The position numbers were made by a program, and so were the translations under genes. The notes beneath the pieces are model-generated. The model saw only the letters and a program-made list of their open reading frames with translations, was not told the origin of the DNA and did no database searches. Source: Myxococcota bacterium (GTDB taxonomy: Bacteria > Myxococcota_A > UBA9160 > UBA4427). Taken from it: a stretch of DNA of 42,940 bases. Location: contig JAQWRT010000018.1 of the NCBI GenBank assembly GCA_029243605.1, positions 1 to 42,940 of the forward strand, in the 5' to 3' direction. Positions 7,838 through 15,792 of this stretch are shown piece by piece. The stretch's first letter is position 1; every line of letters begins with the position of its first letter.

Positions 7838-8803
7838 ATGCAGAAACGCAACCGATCGCTCGACCTGGCTTTCACCCTGGCCGCGGCAGTCCTCACCGCG
7901 CTCCTCGCGGCCCCGGCCGGCTCGACCCCCATCGACTGGCGACTCGTCAGCAACCCGACGGTCTCCAATACCAAGGACGACACGGGGTATGGGGCCGTCG
8001 ACTATGCCTACGCAATAGCTGCCCACGAGACGACGAACGCGCAGTACGCCGAGTTCTTGAATGCCGTGGCCTCAAAGGAAGATTTGCATGGGCTCTATTC
8101 TCACAGGATGAACTTGGGCTGGCGCGGAGGCATCGTGCGCGAAGGTACAGTTGGCGCCTTCAGCTACAGCGTGAAGGCTGGCAGGGGCAATAACCCCGTC
8201 AATTACGTTTCCTTCTTTGATGCTCTGCGTTTCACCAACTGGCTGAATAATGGCCAGGGGGGCGCGGATACTGAAGTGGGCGCTTATACCCTGAATGCGT
8301 CCGATCCCGGCGGGGTTCTTCGAAACGAAGGCGCCCAGATTTTCTTGACCAGCGAGGATGAATGGTACAAGGCGGCCTTTTTTGACCCGATCAGCGCCAG
8401 CTTTATGGACTACGCGGGCGGAGGGGGCGCGCCGACGTGCGGCCTTCCGGGCGTTCCCGGAGCCACGGCCAACTGTGATACGCCGGACCCTAATGGTCCG
8501 GTGGCTGTGGGGAGCTACGGGAACCCGACCTCTTTCGGCACATTTGACCAGGGAGGGAACGTCTGGGAGCTTACCGAGGCAATCCATTCGGCTGGAAAGC
8601 GCATTATGCGGGGCGGTAGCATGGTCAACCCGGGTTCGTGGGAGGCGTCGGATGTACGGGCTGCCTGGAACGAGGACTCAACCGGAGAGCACTATGCCGT
8701 GGGGTTCCGAGTTGGTGGCATGGTCCCCTACGTTCCCGAACCGGGGACTGCGCTTCTCGTTGGAGTCGGGCTCTTGGTCCTGGGTGTCAGCAAGAGGAGG
8801 TAA
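7838..8803 (+). CDS. PEP-CTERM protein with a formylglycine-generating-enzyme-like domain
   Basis: A 321-residue secreted protein. Residues 1-30 form a signal peptide. The body (about 33-292) has the FGE-sulfatase (SUMF1) fold pattern: ..HETTNAQYAEFLNAV.. near 63, NPVNYVSFFDALRFTNWLN near 119, LTSEDEWYKAAFF near 170, GNVWEL at 240-245, RGGS near 258 and GFRV at 289-292. The C-terminus is a textbook PEP-CTERM signal: VPEPG at 299-303, a hydrophobic helix to about 317, then KRR. Only Cys201 and Cys213 are present, and neither lies in the RGGS..GFRV region where FGE has its active pair, so oxidase activity is unlikely. PEP-CTERM proteins are normally processed by an exosortase and linked to EPS; no exosortase is in this window. 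Confidence 0.88.
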   Translation: MQKRNRSLDLAFTLAAAVLTALLAAPAGSTPIDWRLVSNPTVSNTKDDTGYGAVDYAYAIAAHETTNAQYAEFLNAVASKEDLHGLYSHRMNLGWRGGIVREGTVGAFSYSVKAGRGNNPVNYVSFFDALRFTNWLNNGQGGADTEVGAYTLNASDPGGVLRNEGAQIFLTSEDEWYKAAFFDPISASFMDYAGGGGAPTCGLPGVPGATANCDTPDPNGPVAVGSYGNPTSFGTFDQGGNVWELTEAIHSAGKRIMRGGSMVNPGSWEASDVRAAWNEDSTGEHYAVGFRVGGMVPYVPEPGTALLVGVGLLVLGVSKRR

Positions 8804-8960
8804 AGAGCCTGCGGGACCTCTTGGGAGTCAGGTAGCACCGCCCGAGATCGCCTTCATGACGTATTCAGACCCCCAATAATCTCTCCCAGACGGGCAAAAA
8901 GAGTACTATCGCTACGACTTCCGCTTCGGGGAAGGCCGTAGCGACCCAGCTGTCGGAGGG

Positions 8961-9685
8961 GTGGCCTTTGTCTGGGGGGTATTTGCCCATCGGGATCACA
9001 TTTTCCCTTATCGATTCCTGAGGTTTGCTGGGAGCCAATCCCTGGGGATGACTTTCGTAGAGCAGGTAAAGGTCCCCCCGCAGGCCGTCGCGCAACTTGT
9101 CGAACTCGGCTACGCCGAGGCGACGTTCGACATCAACAGTGAACTGAGTGGAGTGGTCGTTTCAGATCTCGATCGCGCGCTTCCAGGGGTCAACCTCTAC
9201 AACTCCAGAACGGCGAAGTCAGCTCAACTGATCGACTTGGCGGGCGCTGTGATTCACGAGTGGAAGTACGAAACGCCCGATGCCTGGCAAAGCGTCGATT
9301 TGCTTCCCGGGGGTGGTCTGTTGGTCGTGGAAAAGGACCGGGCTTTGCATTTCCTCGATGCCGAGTCGCACCTCCTCTGGAGCTTTCCGGGTGAGATGCA
9401 TCATGACCTCGACGTTTTCGAGGGTGAAATCTACGCTCTGAATAGGCAGATTGAATCGCGCCCTGGTTTCGATGAGCACGCGGGCGTGCTCGTCGACTTT
9501 GTTTCGGTTATCGCCTTCGACGGAACCGAGAAAAGAGAATTTCAATTCTGGACCTGGTCGAGAAGTCCCCTTACGCGTTTCTTCTCCCCAGCTTTGAACC
9601 AGGCCTCAGGAATACGACCCTCGATGTTTTGCACATCAATCATATAGAAGTCCTGGATGGAGAGCCTATCGGTTGGCCCATTTAG
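8961..9685 (+). pseudogene. Frameshifted, truncated arylsulfotransferase-like (ASST) gene
   Basis: From GTG at 8961 the frame encodes an ASST-like beta-propeller N-terminus: a hydrophobic start, FPYRFLRFA near residue 16, GVNLYNSR near 75, then LLPGGGLLVVE and LLWSFPGEMHHDLDV. At about 9541-9545 the reading frame breaks. In the +1-shifted frame the family pattern resumes (ILDLVEKSPYAFLL.. then LDVLHINHIEVLDG) and ends at TAG 9683-9685. One missing base would join the two. Even joined, about 240 residues remain, against roughly 400 in the family. The frame is also open upstream to 8880 without a start codon, so the N-terminus may be damaged too. The homology call rests on my recognition of the motifs. 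It lies just downstream of the PEP-CTERM gene. Confidence 0.65.
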
Positions 9686-9762
9686 GGTATGACTTCAGCG
9701 TGGCCCCGATCGGACGAGGTCACGCTTTTGCGGGCCTACCATGGTCTGTTCGCTCATACTCT

Positions 9763-11310
9763 TTAGTTCGCCAGGGTTTTCATAAACGCCAGGGTTTGAC
9801 TTCGCGCGAAAATTAGCAGTCCCACGAGTAGACAAAAAAAGCCGGAAGCGGCCATCTCCAAGAGTAACTCGGCCAGTGATGTGGCGTCCCAGATGGATGC
9901 CACGCTCGAGGAAATTGCGACACAAAGGGCCAAGTAGATGAGCAGCCTGGGGCCTATGCGTTTCCAGAGCATCAATGCCGAACCGCCGATCTGGTTGGAG
10001 GCATACTGGGGAAGCGCGATTGCACCTCGAACCAATTGTGTGACCCCGATGCCCAGAGCGATCCCTGGCAGGCCCAGCGAAGTGAAACTCGCCGAGAAGA
10101 TAATGAAGAAGGTGGCGATCCCAGCGGCGACGAGTTGGGAGAGTCCCACCAGTCGGATGGATCCAGCAGCAAGCAGTAGATGGTTGGGTCCGAGGCCGAT
10201 CGCGGCGCCAAGAGAGTCGAGGGACAATATTGCGATCAGAATACTGGAGGATCGGTACTCGGCCCCCACCCAATATTCGAGAAATTGACCGCTAAAGAAA
10301 ATCAGAGGAATTGCGACTGATCCCCAGATGCATACATTGCGAACGATGCTTTGGGAGAGGAGACCCCGTAAGCCGGCTTCGTCACCGTCAGATCGGTACC
10401 TGGATGCCAGGGGGAAGAGGCTAGCCGAGAAGGCTGTCAGGAGGGCACGGGTTTGAATCGTCAGGAGCATCGCAAGCCCGAAACGGGTGACCTCGGCAGC
10501 CCCAAGAGAGGGTGTCACGGCGATCAGAATTTCGGGGAAGCTGTAGAGAAAGACCCCTCCGAGACCTCCCATGGCTCCGTAATATGAGAATCTCAACATC
10601 TTCTGGAGGAGGAGGCGGTCGGGGAGCCGGAATTCGGGACGGTACGCTGGGAAGGCAATCGGAATCAGTCGGCGAGCAAAAAACCACTCGGCAATGCTCA
10701 AGCAGCTCGCCACGCCAGCGACTATGGCCAGCGAATTTCCCCATGCGTGGGTACCTAGAACGACTCCTCCATAGAGAAGGATGCGAGACGAGGCGTTGAC
10801 GAGTTGCTGGAGGTCAAATCTGCCGAGCGCCTCCATTGCGCTGATCATGGGCATGCGGAGCAACATCGCGGCGACCCACACCCCGGCGCCTAGGAGCAGA
10901 ATCTGAAATTCAGCCAACAATTGGGGGTCGCTGGTCAAGGGACGCTCTGGTGCCAGCGCGATCCACTCTCCGAGAAATAGCGCTGCACAAGCCGAAAGGA
11001 TGAAGGCGATCAGTGCGAGGGCCGAGAAGTAGGTGAAGAGTTGGCCCAGTATTAAGTTGGGTCGGTAGCCGCTGTCCCCGTGGTAGGCATCTGCAAATAA
11101 ACGCCGACTTGCTGGGCCGAGGCCCAGTTGGATTTGCGCCAAGTAGCCGACGAAAGCGATCATGCCGATTCGAAAGAGACCGTAACGGTCAGTGCCGATA
11201 ACTCGGAGAATTTCCGGAGTCGCGAGGAGTGTCGCTGCAGCGATACCCAAGTTGCCCCCGAGGAGGGAGAGCGAGCCCAGCCAGTATTCCTTTGATTCTT
11301 TTGTCCGCAT
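9763..11310 (-). CDS. Polysaccharide flippase (Wzx/MOP superfamily)
   Basis: A 515-residue integral membrane protein with about 12-14 hydrophobic segments spread along its whole length and no soluble domain, typical of MOP-superfamily flippases. The N-terminal LGGNLGIAAATLLATPEILR followed by GTDRYGLFRI matches the usual Wzx opening. The family moves lipid-linked oligosaccharide units across the inner membrane. It points toward the pseudogene and away from the phosphoglycosyl transferase, with 254 bases between the two divergent starts. Start ATG at 11310, with only a weak ribosome-binding site. Base composition is low for the window; the 60 bases at 10261-10320 are 47% GC. Confidence 0.8.
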   Translation of the reverse strand: MRTKESKEYWLGSLSLLGGNLGIAAATLLATPEILRVIGTDRYGLFRIGMIAFVGYLAQIQLGLGPASRRLFADAYHGDSGYRPNLILGQLFTYFSALALIAFILSACAALFLGEWIALAPERPLTSDPQLLAEFQILLLGAGVWVAAMLLRMPMISAMEALGRFDLQQLVNASSRILLYGGVVLGTHAWGNSLAIVAGVASCLSIAEWFFARRLIPIAFPAYRPEFRLPDRLLLQKMLRFSYYGAMGGLGGVFLYSFPEILIAVTPSLGAAEVTRFGLAMLLTIQTRALLTAFSASLFPLASRYRSDGDEAGLRGLLSQSIVRNVCIWGSVAIPLIFFSGQFLEYWVGAEYRSSSILIAILSLDSLGAAIGLGPNHLLLAAGSIRLVGLSQLVAAGIATFFIIFSASFTSLGLPGIALGIGVTQLVRGAIALPQYASNQIGGSALMLWKRIGPRLLIYLALCVAISSSVASIWDATSLAELLLEMAASGFFCLLVGLLIFARSQTLAFMKTLAN

Positions 11311-11564
11311 GTCTAGGGATTTTTTGAATCTTTCCCGTGAAAGTCATTCTCCCTGTTGAGTGTACAGGATGGGGGGGCTGGGCTCTTCGCCCCTAAATGA
11401 AGCGGGGCCCCTCACCTGGTTGCCGTCCGCACCACAGGCCTGGATTGCGCTATGAAATATTGTCCGGACCTCTGGCCCCCGCGTGGCCGTATCGACTAGG
11501 CTTCAGAGGTTCTGATTCCTATTCTTGTCAAGCCCAACATTAACCTCGCAGTAAACTCTCTGGT

Positions 11565-12320
11565 ATGGGCCTCGCTAAGACTCACCCAAACCGCTCGATT
11601 TGCTCGTTGCCGATGGATTTCGTTCGCGTGCATGAATTCGCTAGAAGCAATCCCGTCAAGAGGGCCATCGATATAGCGGTGGCCAGCATTGCCACATTCT
11701 GCCTGTTGCCCGTCGCGCTCGTGGTGACGATTGCCCTCGTCCTCCGACTCGGCCGTCCGGTTCTCTTCTCCGATCGCAGAATCGGCTTGGGAGGACGGCC
11801 GATCGCGGTGCCAAAATTTAGGACGATGCTTGACCTTCGGGATGCGGAGGGGCGTTTGCTGCCCGACGACCAGCGCCTCACCCCTTTCGGTCGTTTTCTG
11901 AGGAGCCTGAGTGTCGACGAACTACCCCAACTGATTTCGGTATTGAAGGGAGACATGAGTCTCGTCGGGCCAAGACCGCTTCCGGTTCGGTATCTTGGCC
12001 GCTTCTCAGCACAGCAGGCGAGGCGCCATGAGGCGAAGCCGGGGATTACGGGACTCGCCCAAGTGAGTGGCCGAAATCTGCTCAGCTGGGAGGAGAAATT
12101 TGCACTCGATGTCCACTACGTTGATAACTGGTCTGCCTGGCTGGATCTGAAAATCATCGTTCAGACTCCCCTGCTGGTTTTCAGGCGCGCAGGGAACGAG
12201 GCTCCGGGCGAAGCGACGGCGAAGGAATTTATGGGCAGTGGAGATTCTACCCGCTCTCTCAAAAGAGAAGCCGACGGCCCAGGGGGTCGGGAATGCGATC
12301 CGATTCGGGGGCTGGGGTGA
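11565..12320 (+). CDS. Phosphoglycosyl transferase (PglC/WcaJ-type bacterial sugar transferase)
   Basis: A 251-residue small monotopic sugar transferase (PF02397). A hydrophobic re-entrant helix at about 33-61 contains a central LLP kink. KFRTM follows at 84-88, then SVDELPQ with the catalytic Asp118-Glu119 dyad, MSLVGPRPLP near 131 and a KPGITGLAQVSGRN block near 158. The family attaches the first sugar-1-phosphate to undecaprenyl phosphate on the cytoplasmic face. No extra N-terminal membrane domain is present, so it is PglC-like rather than full-length WcaJ. A second possible start, ATG 11613 (Met17), lies just before the conserved part. It overlaps the aminotransferase start by 28 bases, so the two are probably cotranscribed. 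Confidence 0.9.
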   Translation: MGLAKTHPNRSICSLPMDFVRVHEFARSNPVKRAIDIAVASIATFCLLPVALVVTIALVLRLGRPVLFSDRRIGLGGRPIAVPKFRTMLDLRDAEGRLLPDDQRLTPFGRFLRSLSVDELPQLISVLKGDMSLVGPRPLPVRYLGRFSAQQARRHEAKPGITGLAQVSGRNLLSWEEKFALDVHYVDNWSAWLDLKIIVQTPLLVFRRAGNEAPGEATAKEFMGSGDSTRSLKREADGPGGRECDPIRGLG

Positions 12321-13489
12321 AAACTGCTGATGCGGGCTCGGGACCCTTGGCTTCGGAAGGCGAGCTGGCGCCCATCTTGCTTTCGCCGCCTCATCTGTCG
12401 GGGGAAGAGGCCAGCGCCATCAGCTCGGCTCTCGCGTCGAACTGGATTGCCCCAGCTGGTCCCGACCTGGAACTTTTCGAAAGGGAGGTCGCGGAAAGGG
12501 TAGGAGTTGTCGATGCCTGCGCGCTTTCCAGCGGGACGGCGGCTCTGCATCTCGCCTTGCTCGTCGTGGGCGTCGGGCCAGGCGATGAGGTGCTCTGTCC
12601 GACGTTGACCTTTGCGGCGTCTGCCAACGCGATTCGCTACTGCGGGGGGACGCCTGTTTTTATCGATTCATCCCCCGACACCTGGAACGTTGACCCCGCC
12701 CTCCTCGCAGAGGAGCTGGCTTCCGCGGCTCGCCGGGGCCAGCTTCCGCGAGCGGTAATCGTTGTGGATCTTTACGGTCAGTGCGCAGACTACGATCCGA
12801 TCTTGGAGAGTTGCCGTGAATTTGGAGTTCCAGTGATCGTCGATGCGGCACAGTCGATAGGGGCGAGCTACAAGGGGAGCGCGGCGGGAAGCTTTGGTGA
12901 CGTTTCAGCGCTCTCGTTCAACGGGAACAAGATGATTACTTGCGGAGGGGGCGGCATGCTGCTCTCGAATAACCGAGACTATGTTGAGCGATCTCGCTTT
13001 CTGGCGACTCAGGCTCGAGAGCCGATGCCCTACAATCATCACAAGGAGATCGGCTACAACTACAGACTTTCGAATATCCTGGCGGCCGTAGGACGCGCAC
13101 AACTGCGGGTATTGGAGGCGCGCGTGGCTGCCAGAAGGCGAAATCTGGCCTTCTACGAAGAGCACCTCGGTTCTCTTGATGGGGTCAGTTTGGCCCCCGA
13201 AGCGACCTACGGTGTCCGCAGTGCTTGGCTTAGCTGCATTCTTGTTGACCAGGAGCGTTTTGGCGCCACGCCTGAGATGATTCGGGAACGTCTGGCGACT
13301 CGCAATATCGAGGCGCGCCCGATTTGGAAACCCATGCATTTGCAGCCGGTGTTTAGGGGCTGCCGAAGTGTTGGAGGGAGCGTCTCAGCCCAGATCTTTG
13401 CCAAAGGGCTTTGTCTTCCCAGCGGATCAAGTCTCTCCGAGTCGGACTTAGAGCGCGTAGTCTTTGAGATCGTTGAGTGTGGGCGTTGA
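12293..13489 (+). CDS. DegT/DnrJ/EryC1 sugar aminotransferase (PglE-like)
   Basis: A 398-residue PLP enzyme. The first 26 residues are poorly conserved. The fold begins at ILLSPPHLSGEEASAI, followed by SSGTAALHLAL (79-89), VIVDAAQSIGA with Asp184 for the pyridine nitrogen, and SFNGNK with Lys213 as the Schiff-base lysine. YNHHKEIGYNYRLSNI near 243 is the usual substrate and dimer segment. The family aminates keto-sugar nucleotides. Beside the PglF-, PglC- and PglD-like genes, the likely product is the UDP-4-amino-4,6-dideoxy sugar of bacillosamine synthesis (inference). The start is ATG 12293 with AGGGGG about eight bases upstream; GTG 12317 is an alternative. Confidence 0.9.
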   Translation: MRSDSGAGVKTADAGSGPLASEGELAPILLSPPHLSGEEASAISSALASNWIAPAGPDLELFEREVAERVGVVDACALSSGTAALHLALLVVGVGPGDEVLCPTLTFAASANAIRYCGGTPVFIDSSPDTWNVDPALLAEELASAARRGQLPRAVIVVDLYGQCADYDPILESCREFGVPVIVDAAQSIGASYKGSAAGSFGDVSALSFNGNKMITCGGGGMLLSNNRDYVERSRFLATQAREPMPYNHHKEIGYNYRLSNILAAVGRAQLRVLEARVAARRRNLAFYEEHLGSLDGVSLAPEATYGVRSAWLSCILVDQERFGATPEMIRERLATRNIEARPIWKPMHLQPVFRGCRSVGGSVSAQIFAKGLCLPSGSSLSESDLERVVFEIVECGR

Positions 13490-13727
13490 GTCGACGGGAT
13501 AATGAAGTGCGACGACCCATGCGATCTACGGCTCAGGTGGTTTCACGAGGGAGGTGATGCAATTGTTTAGGTCTGGAGCCTTCAAAGGAACCGGGGATCT
13601 GGAGTGGGTATTTGTCGAGGATTCCGAAACCCTCCAAGAGTCCTCGATTAACGGGGCCTCATGCCGATCGTTCGGTAGGCGGTGCGGCGGCCTGCGGCGA
13701 TGACAGCCACCGAAAGAGGACAGAACT
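13490..13727. other. 238-base gap with an inverted repeat and a weak small frame
   Basis: An imperfect inverted repeat (TCGAGGATTC at 13615-13624 and GAGTCCTCGA at 13638-13647, 9 of 10 bases pairing, 13-base loop) has no T-run. A 48-codon frame from ATG 13557 to TGA 13703 has a purine-rich site too close to the start (GGAGG two bases away) and no recognisable motif, so I do not call it a gene. The gap could be the remnant of a lost gene. Confidence 0.4.
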
Positions 13728-14321
13728 GTGCTGCAAAAGGAATGCTATTTCGACGAACACGACCTGAAGGACTTTGGCTTCAGGTCAATCGGACGAAATG
13801 TACGGATTTCTTCCGACGCCCGGGTGTACGGAGCCGAACGCATCTCGATCGGTGATGATGTCCGCATCGACGACTTCGTAATGCTGGCTGCCGGTGCCGG
13901 GTACATCACTATCGGAAACGCCTGCTACATCGCGCGGTGCAGCAATTTGACCGGCACGTTCGGGATCGAGATGTGCGACTACTCCTCGATGGCTGCGAAC
14001 ACCGTGATCTACAGCGCATCGGACGACTACTCAGGCGAGTTCATGACCGCCCAAGCAATCCCCAAGGAATTCACGAAGTTCTTGGGCGGAAAGGTCACGC
14101 TCGGTCGTCACGTGATCGTCGGAGCGAGTTCTGTGATCATCGGAGGATCTCACATCGGAGAGGGGTGCAGCTTGGGTGCGGCAACGGTCGTAGCCAATCG
14201 CGACCTCGAACCGTGGGGAATGTACGTTGGCAATCCTGCTCGACGGGTGAAGGAGCGACGACAAGACCTCTTGCAGCTGGAGAAGAAGCTGCAAGCGCTC
14301 AGGTCGAAGAGCCATCGCTGA
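13728..14321 (+). CDS. Hexapeptide-repeat (left-handed beta-helix) acyltransferase
   Basis: A 197-residue acyltransferase of the LbH family, similar to galactoside/maltose O-acetyltransferases and WbbJ. Hexapeptide strings run through IGRNVRISSDARVYG, ISIGDDVRIDDFVMLAAG and, after an insert at about 85-120, VTLGRHVIVGASSVIIGGSHIGEGCSLGAATVVANRD. It ends in the usual YVGNPARRVKER and a short C-terminal helix. The family transfers acetyl or a similar group from CoA to a sugar. The start is GTG 13728 with AAGAGGA at 13714-13720. It could decorate the glycan or stand in for the damaged PglD-like gene that follows (inference). After its TGA the same frame stays open through the downstream NeuD-like gene. 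Confidence 0.82.
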   Translation: MLQKECYFDEHDLKDFGFRSIGRNVRISSDARVYGAERISIGDDVRIDDFVMLAAGAGYITIGNACYIARCSNLTGTFGIEMCDYSSMAANTVIYSASDDYSGEFMTAQAIPKEFTKFLGGKVTLGRHVIVGASSVIIGGSHIGEGCSLGAATVVANRDLEPWGMYVGNPARRVKERRQDLLQLEKKLQALRSKSHR

Positions 14322-14462
14322 GGCGATCCACGACGCGGATGTCACCATGCGGCCGCGAACGCCTCGCTCTGTAGAGGTTTAGCTGAAGCCCGAGCCCATC
14401 GGCGATACGGGTCGGCGCATGGCGAACTCTCAGCGGAACATACTCTTAAGCGCCCTCGCCAC

Positions 14463-14591
14463 GTTGATGACGATATCAATGAGCACGGAACTGAGGTCAA
14501 TGGGGCTCGTTGCCTGAGCTTCGCCGAACTGATTTCGGGCGATCTGAGCGCGACCGCGATTGTCATAGCGATTGCAGAACCCAGGACTCGA
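14463..14591 (+). pseudogene. Untranslated remnant of the NeuD/PglD N-terminal domain
   Basis: These 43 in-frame codons directly precede the ATG at 14592. They keep the second half of the NeuD nucleotide-binding domain: the acidic VDDD turn, HGTEVNG, an LSFAELI helix start and the IVIAIAEPRTR strand. No start codon precedes them in frame. I looked in the other two forward frames of 14322-14463 for the missing glycine motif and found stops instead. Confidence 0.6.
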
Positions 14592-15023
14592 ATGTCGTTG
14601 GTTGAAAAGTGCGCCGGGGCAGGGTTGCGTTTTTTTGAGGTCGCGGCACGGGAGCACGTTCGCTACGACCAAGTCGAGGTCGGCCCGGGGGCGATCTTCT
14701 GCTCCCACACGACTGTCACTTCGAACGTCTCAATCGGTTCTCATTTTCATTGCAACATCTACTCCTACGTCGAGCACGATTGCGTGATCGGTGATTTCGT
14801 GACTTTTGCTCCCCGGGTTTCGTGCAACGGAAATGTTGTGATTGGTGACGGCGCCTATATTGGAACCGGCGCTGTGATCAAGCAGGGAACGCCGGATCGG
14901 CCGCTTCGGATAGGCGAGGGGGCCGTCGTCGGCATGGGCGCCGTGGTCACCCGGGATGTGGCCCCAGGAGCGACCGTGGTCGGAAACCCCGCTCGCCCCC
15001 TGGAGAAGCGGGCCGGAGGCTAG
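14592..15023 (+). CDS. NeuD/PglD-type acetyltransferase, N-terminal domain lost
   Basis: From ATG 14592 the frame gives 143 residues of NeuD/PglD-type left-handed beta-helix. EHDCVIGDF contains His62, matching the conserved catalytic histidine of the family. It ends in the standard VGMGAVVTRDVAPGATVVGNPARPL. The family N-acetylates 4-amino sugar nucleotides, and its N-terminal Rossmann-like domain binds the nucleotide sugar. In-frame sequence upstream of 14592 still reads as that domain (VDDD at 14463, then GTEVNG and IVIAIAEPRTRM running into the ATG). However, the glycine-rich first strand is missing, and no ATG, GTG or TTG occurs in frame between 14322 and 14592. Either the gene is decaying or a short catalytic-only form is made. 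Confidence 0.7.
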   Translation: MSLVEKCAGAGLRFFEVAAREHVRYDQVEVGPGAIFCSHTTVTSNVSIGSHFHCNIYSYVEHDCVIGDFVTFAPRVSCNGNVVIGDGAYIGTGAVIKQGTPDRPLRIGEGAVVGMGAVVTRDVAPGATVVGNPARPLEKRAGG

Positions 15024-15090
15024 GGGAACTCCCGGCTTGCCTTCGATTTCACGCCTTCCCCTCGGCGCCGACTCGGTTAGACTGCCGTCC

Positions 15091-15792
15091 ATGCAGAAGA
15101 GATCGAAGCGAGTGACGGGGGTAGAGGCGACGGGTTCGGGCACTCCCGTGCGGCCCTCGACGGGCGTTCCGGGGTTCTTTGGCCGGGGCAGGGCTTCGGC
15201 CGGCTCGGTGCTCCTGGGCCTCTTCGGGCTTCTGGCCCTTGCCTTTCTCGCGGCCTGCGCCAGTTCGCCGGCGCCAGCACCCGCTTCGCCCTCCGGGCCC
15301 GGGGCGGCGGAGGCCTCGCCGGCCAACGCGCGCCAGGTCACTGCCTATCGCTTGGGCACCGGCGATCAGCTCAGGGTGATCGTTTTCGGCGAAGAAGATC
15401 TCTCGGGCGAGTTCGAGGTCGACGATACCGGGGCGGTTTCGATGCCCCTGGTCGGCGATATCGGGGCTTCGGGTTTGACCTTGCGCAGCTTCGAGGCCGC
15501 CGTGCGTGAGCGCCTGGGGCAGGGCTACCTCAAAGATCCCCGGGTGAGCGTTCAGGTCCTCAACTACCGGCCCTTCTACATCATCGGCGAGGTTGAGAAG
15601 GGCGGGGAATACCCCTTTGTGAGCGGCATGCATATGCTCAACGCCGTTGCCGTGGCAGGCGGATTCACCTACCGGGCCAACACCTCCAAGGTGTTCATCA
15701 CCCGGGGCGGCGAGGAACTCGAATTCGAGGTGACGCCCGAGCTTCGCCTTCAACCCGGGGATGTGATCCGGGTGCCCGAGCGCTTTTTCTAG
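15091..15792 (+). CDS. Wza-like polysaccharide export lipoprotein
   Basis: A 233-residue outer-membrane export lipoprotein. A basic N-terminal stretch, then the hydrophobic run LLGLFGLLALAFLAAC, give a clear lipobox (LAAC), followed by a Ala/Ser/Pro linker. The poly_export domain (PF02563) starts at YRLGTGDQLRVIVFGEEDLSG and continues to DPRVSVQV. An SLBB-like segment (YIIGEVEKGGEYPFVSGMHM.. AVAVAGGFT) follows, and the protein ends at RLQPGDVIRVPERFF. Short proteins of this type are the usual OPX component of EPS loci beside PEP-CTERM genes. The start is ATG 15091; the frame is open further upstream to 14956, but that part overlaps the NeuD-like gene and has no signal. It is followed by 342 bases without a gene. 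Confidence 0.88.
   Translation: MQKRSKRVTGVEATGSGTPVRPSTGVPGFFGRGRASAGSVLLGLFGLLALAFLAACASSPAPAPASPSGPGAAEASPANARQVTAYRLGTGDQLRVIVFGEEDLSGEFEVDDTGAVSMPLVGDIGASGLTLRSFEAAVRERLGQGYLKDPRVSVQVLNYRPFYIIGEVEKGGEYPFVSGMHMLNAVAVAGGFTYRANTSKVFITRGGEELEFEVTPELRLQPGDVIRVPERFF

Noticed and set aside
13615..13647. Inverted repeat as terminator of the aminotransferase gene
   Set aside because: There is one mismatch, a 13-base loop, no T-run, and it lies 125 bases after the stop.
13557..13703. 48-codon frame in the gap before the acyltransferase
   Set aside because: The purine-rich site is only two bases from the ATG, and no family or conserved motif is visible.
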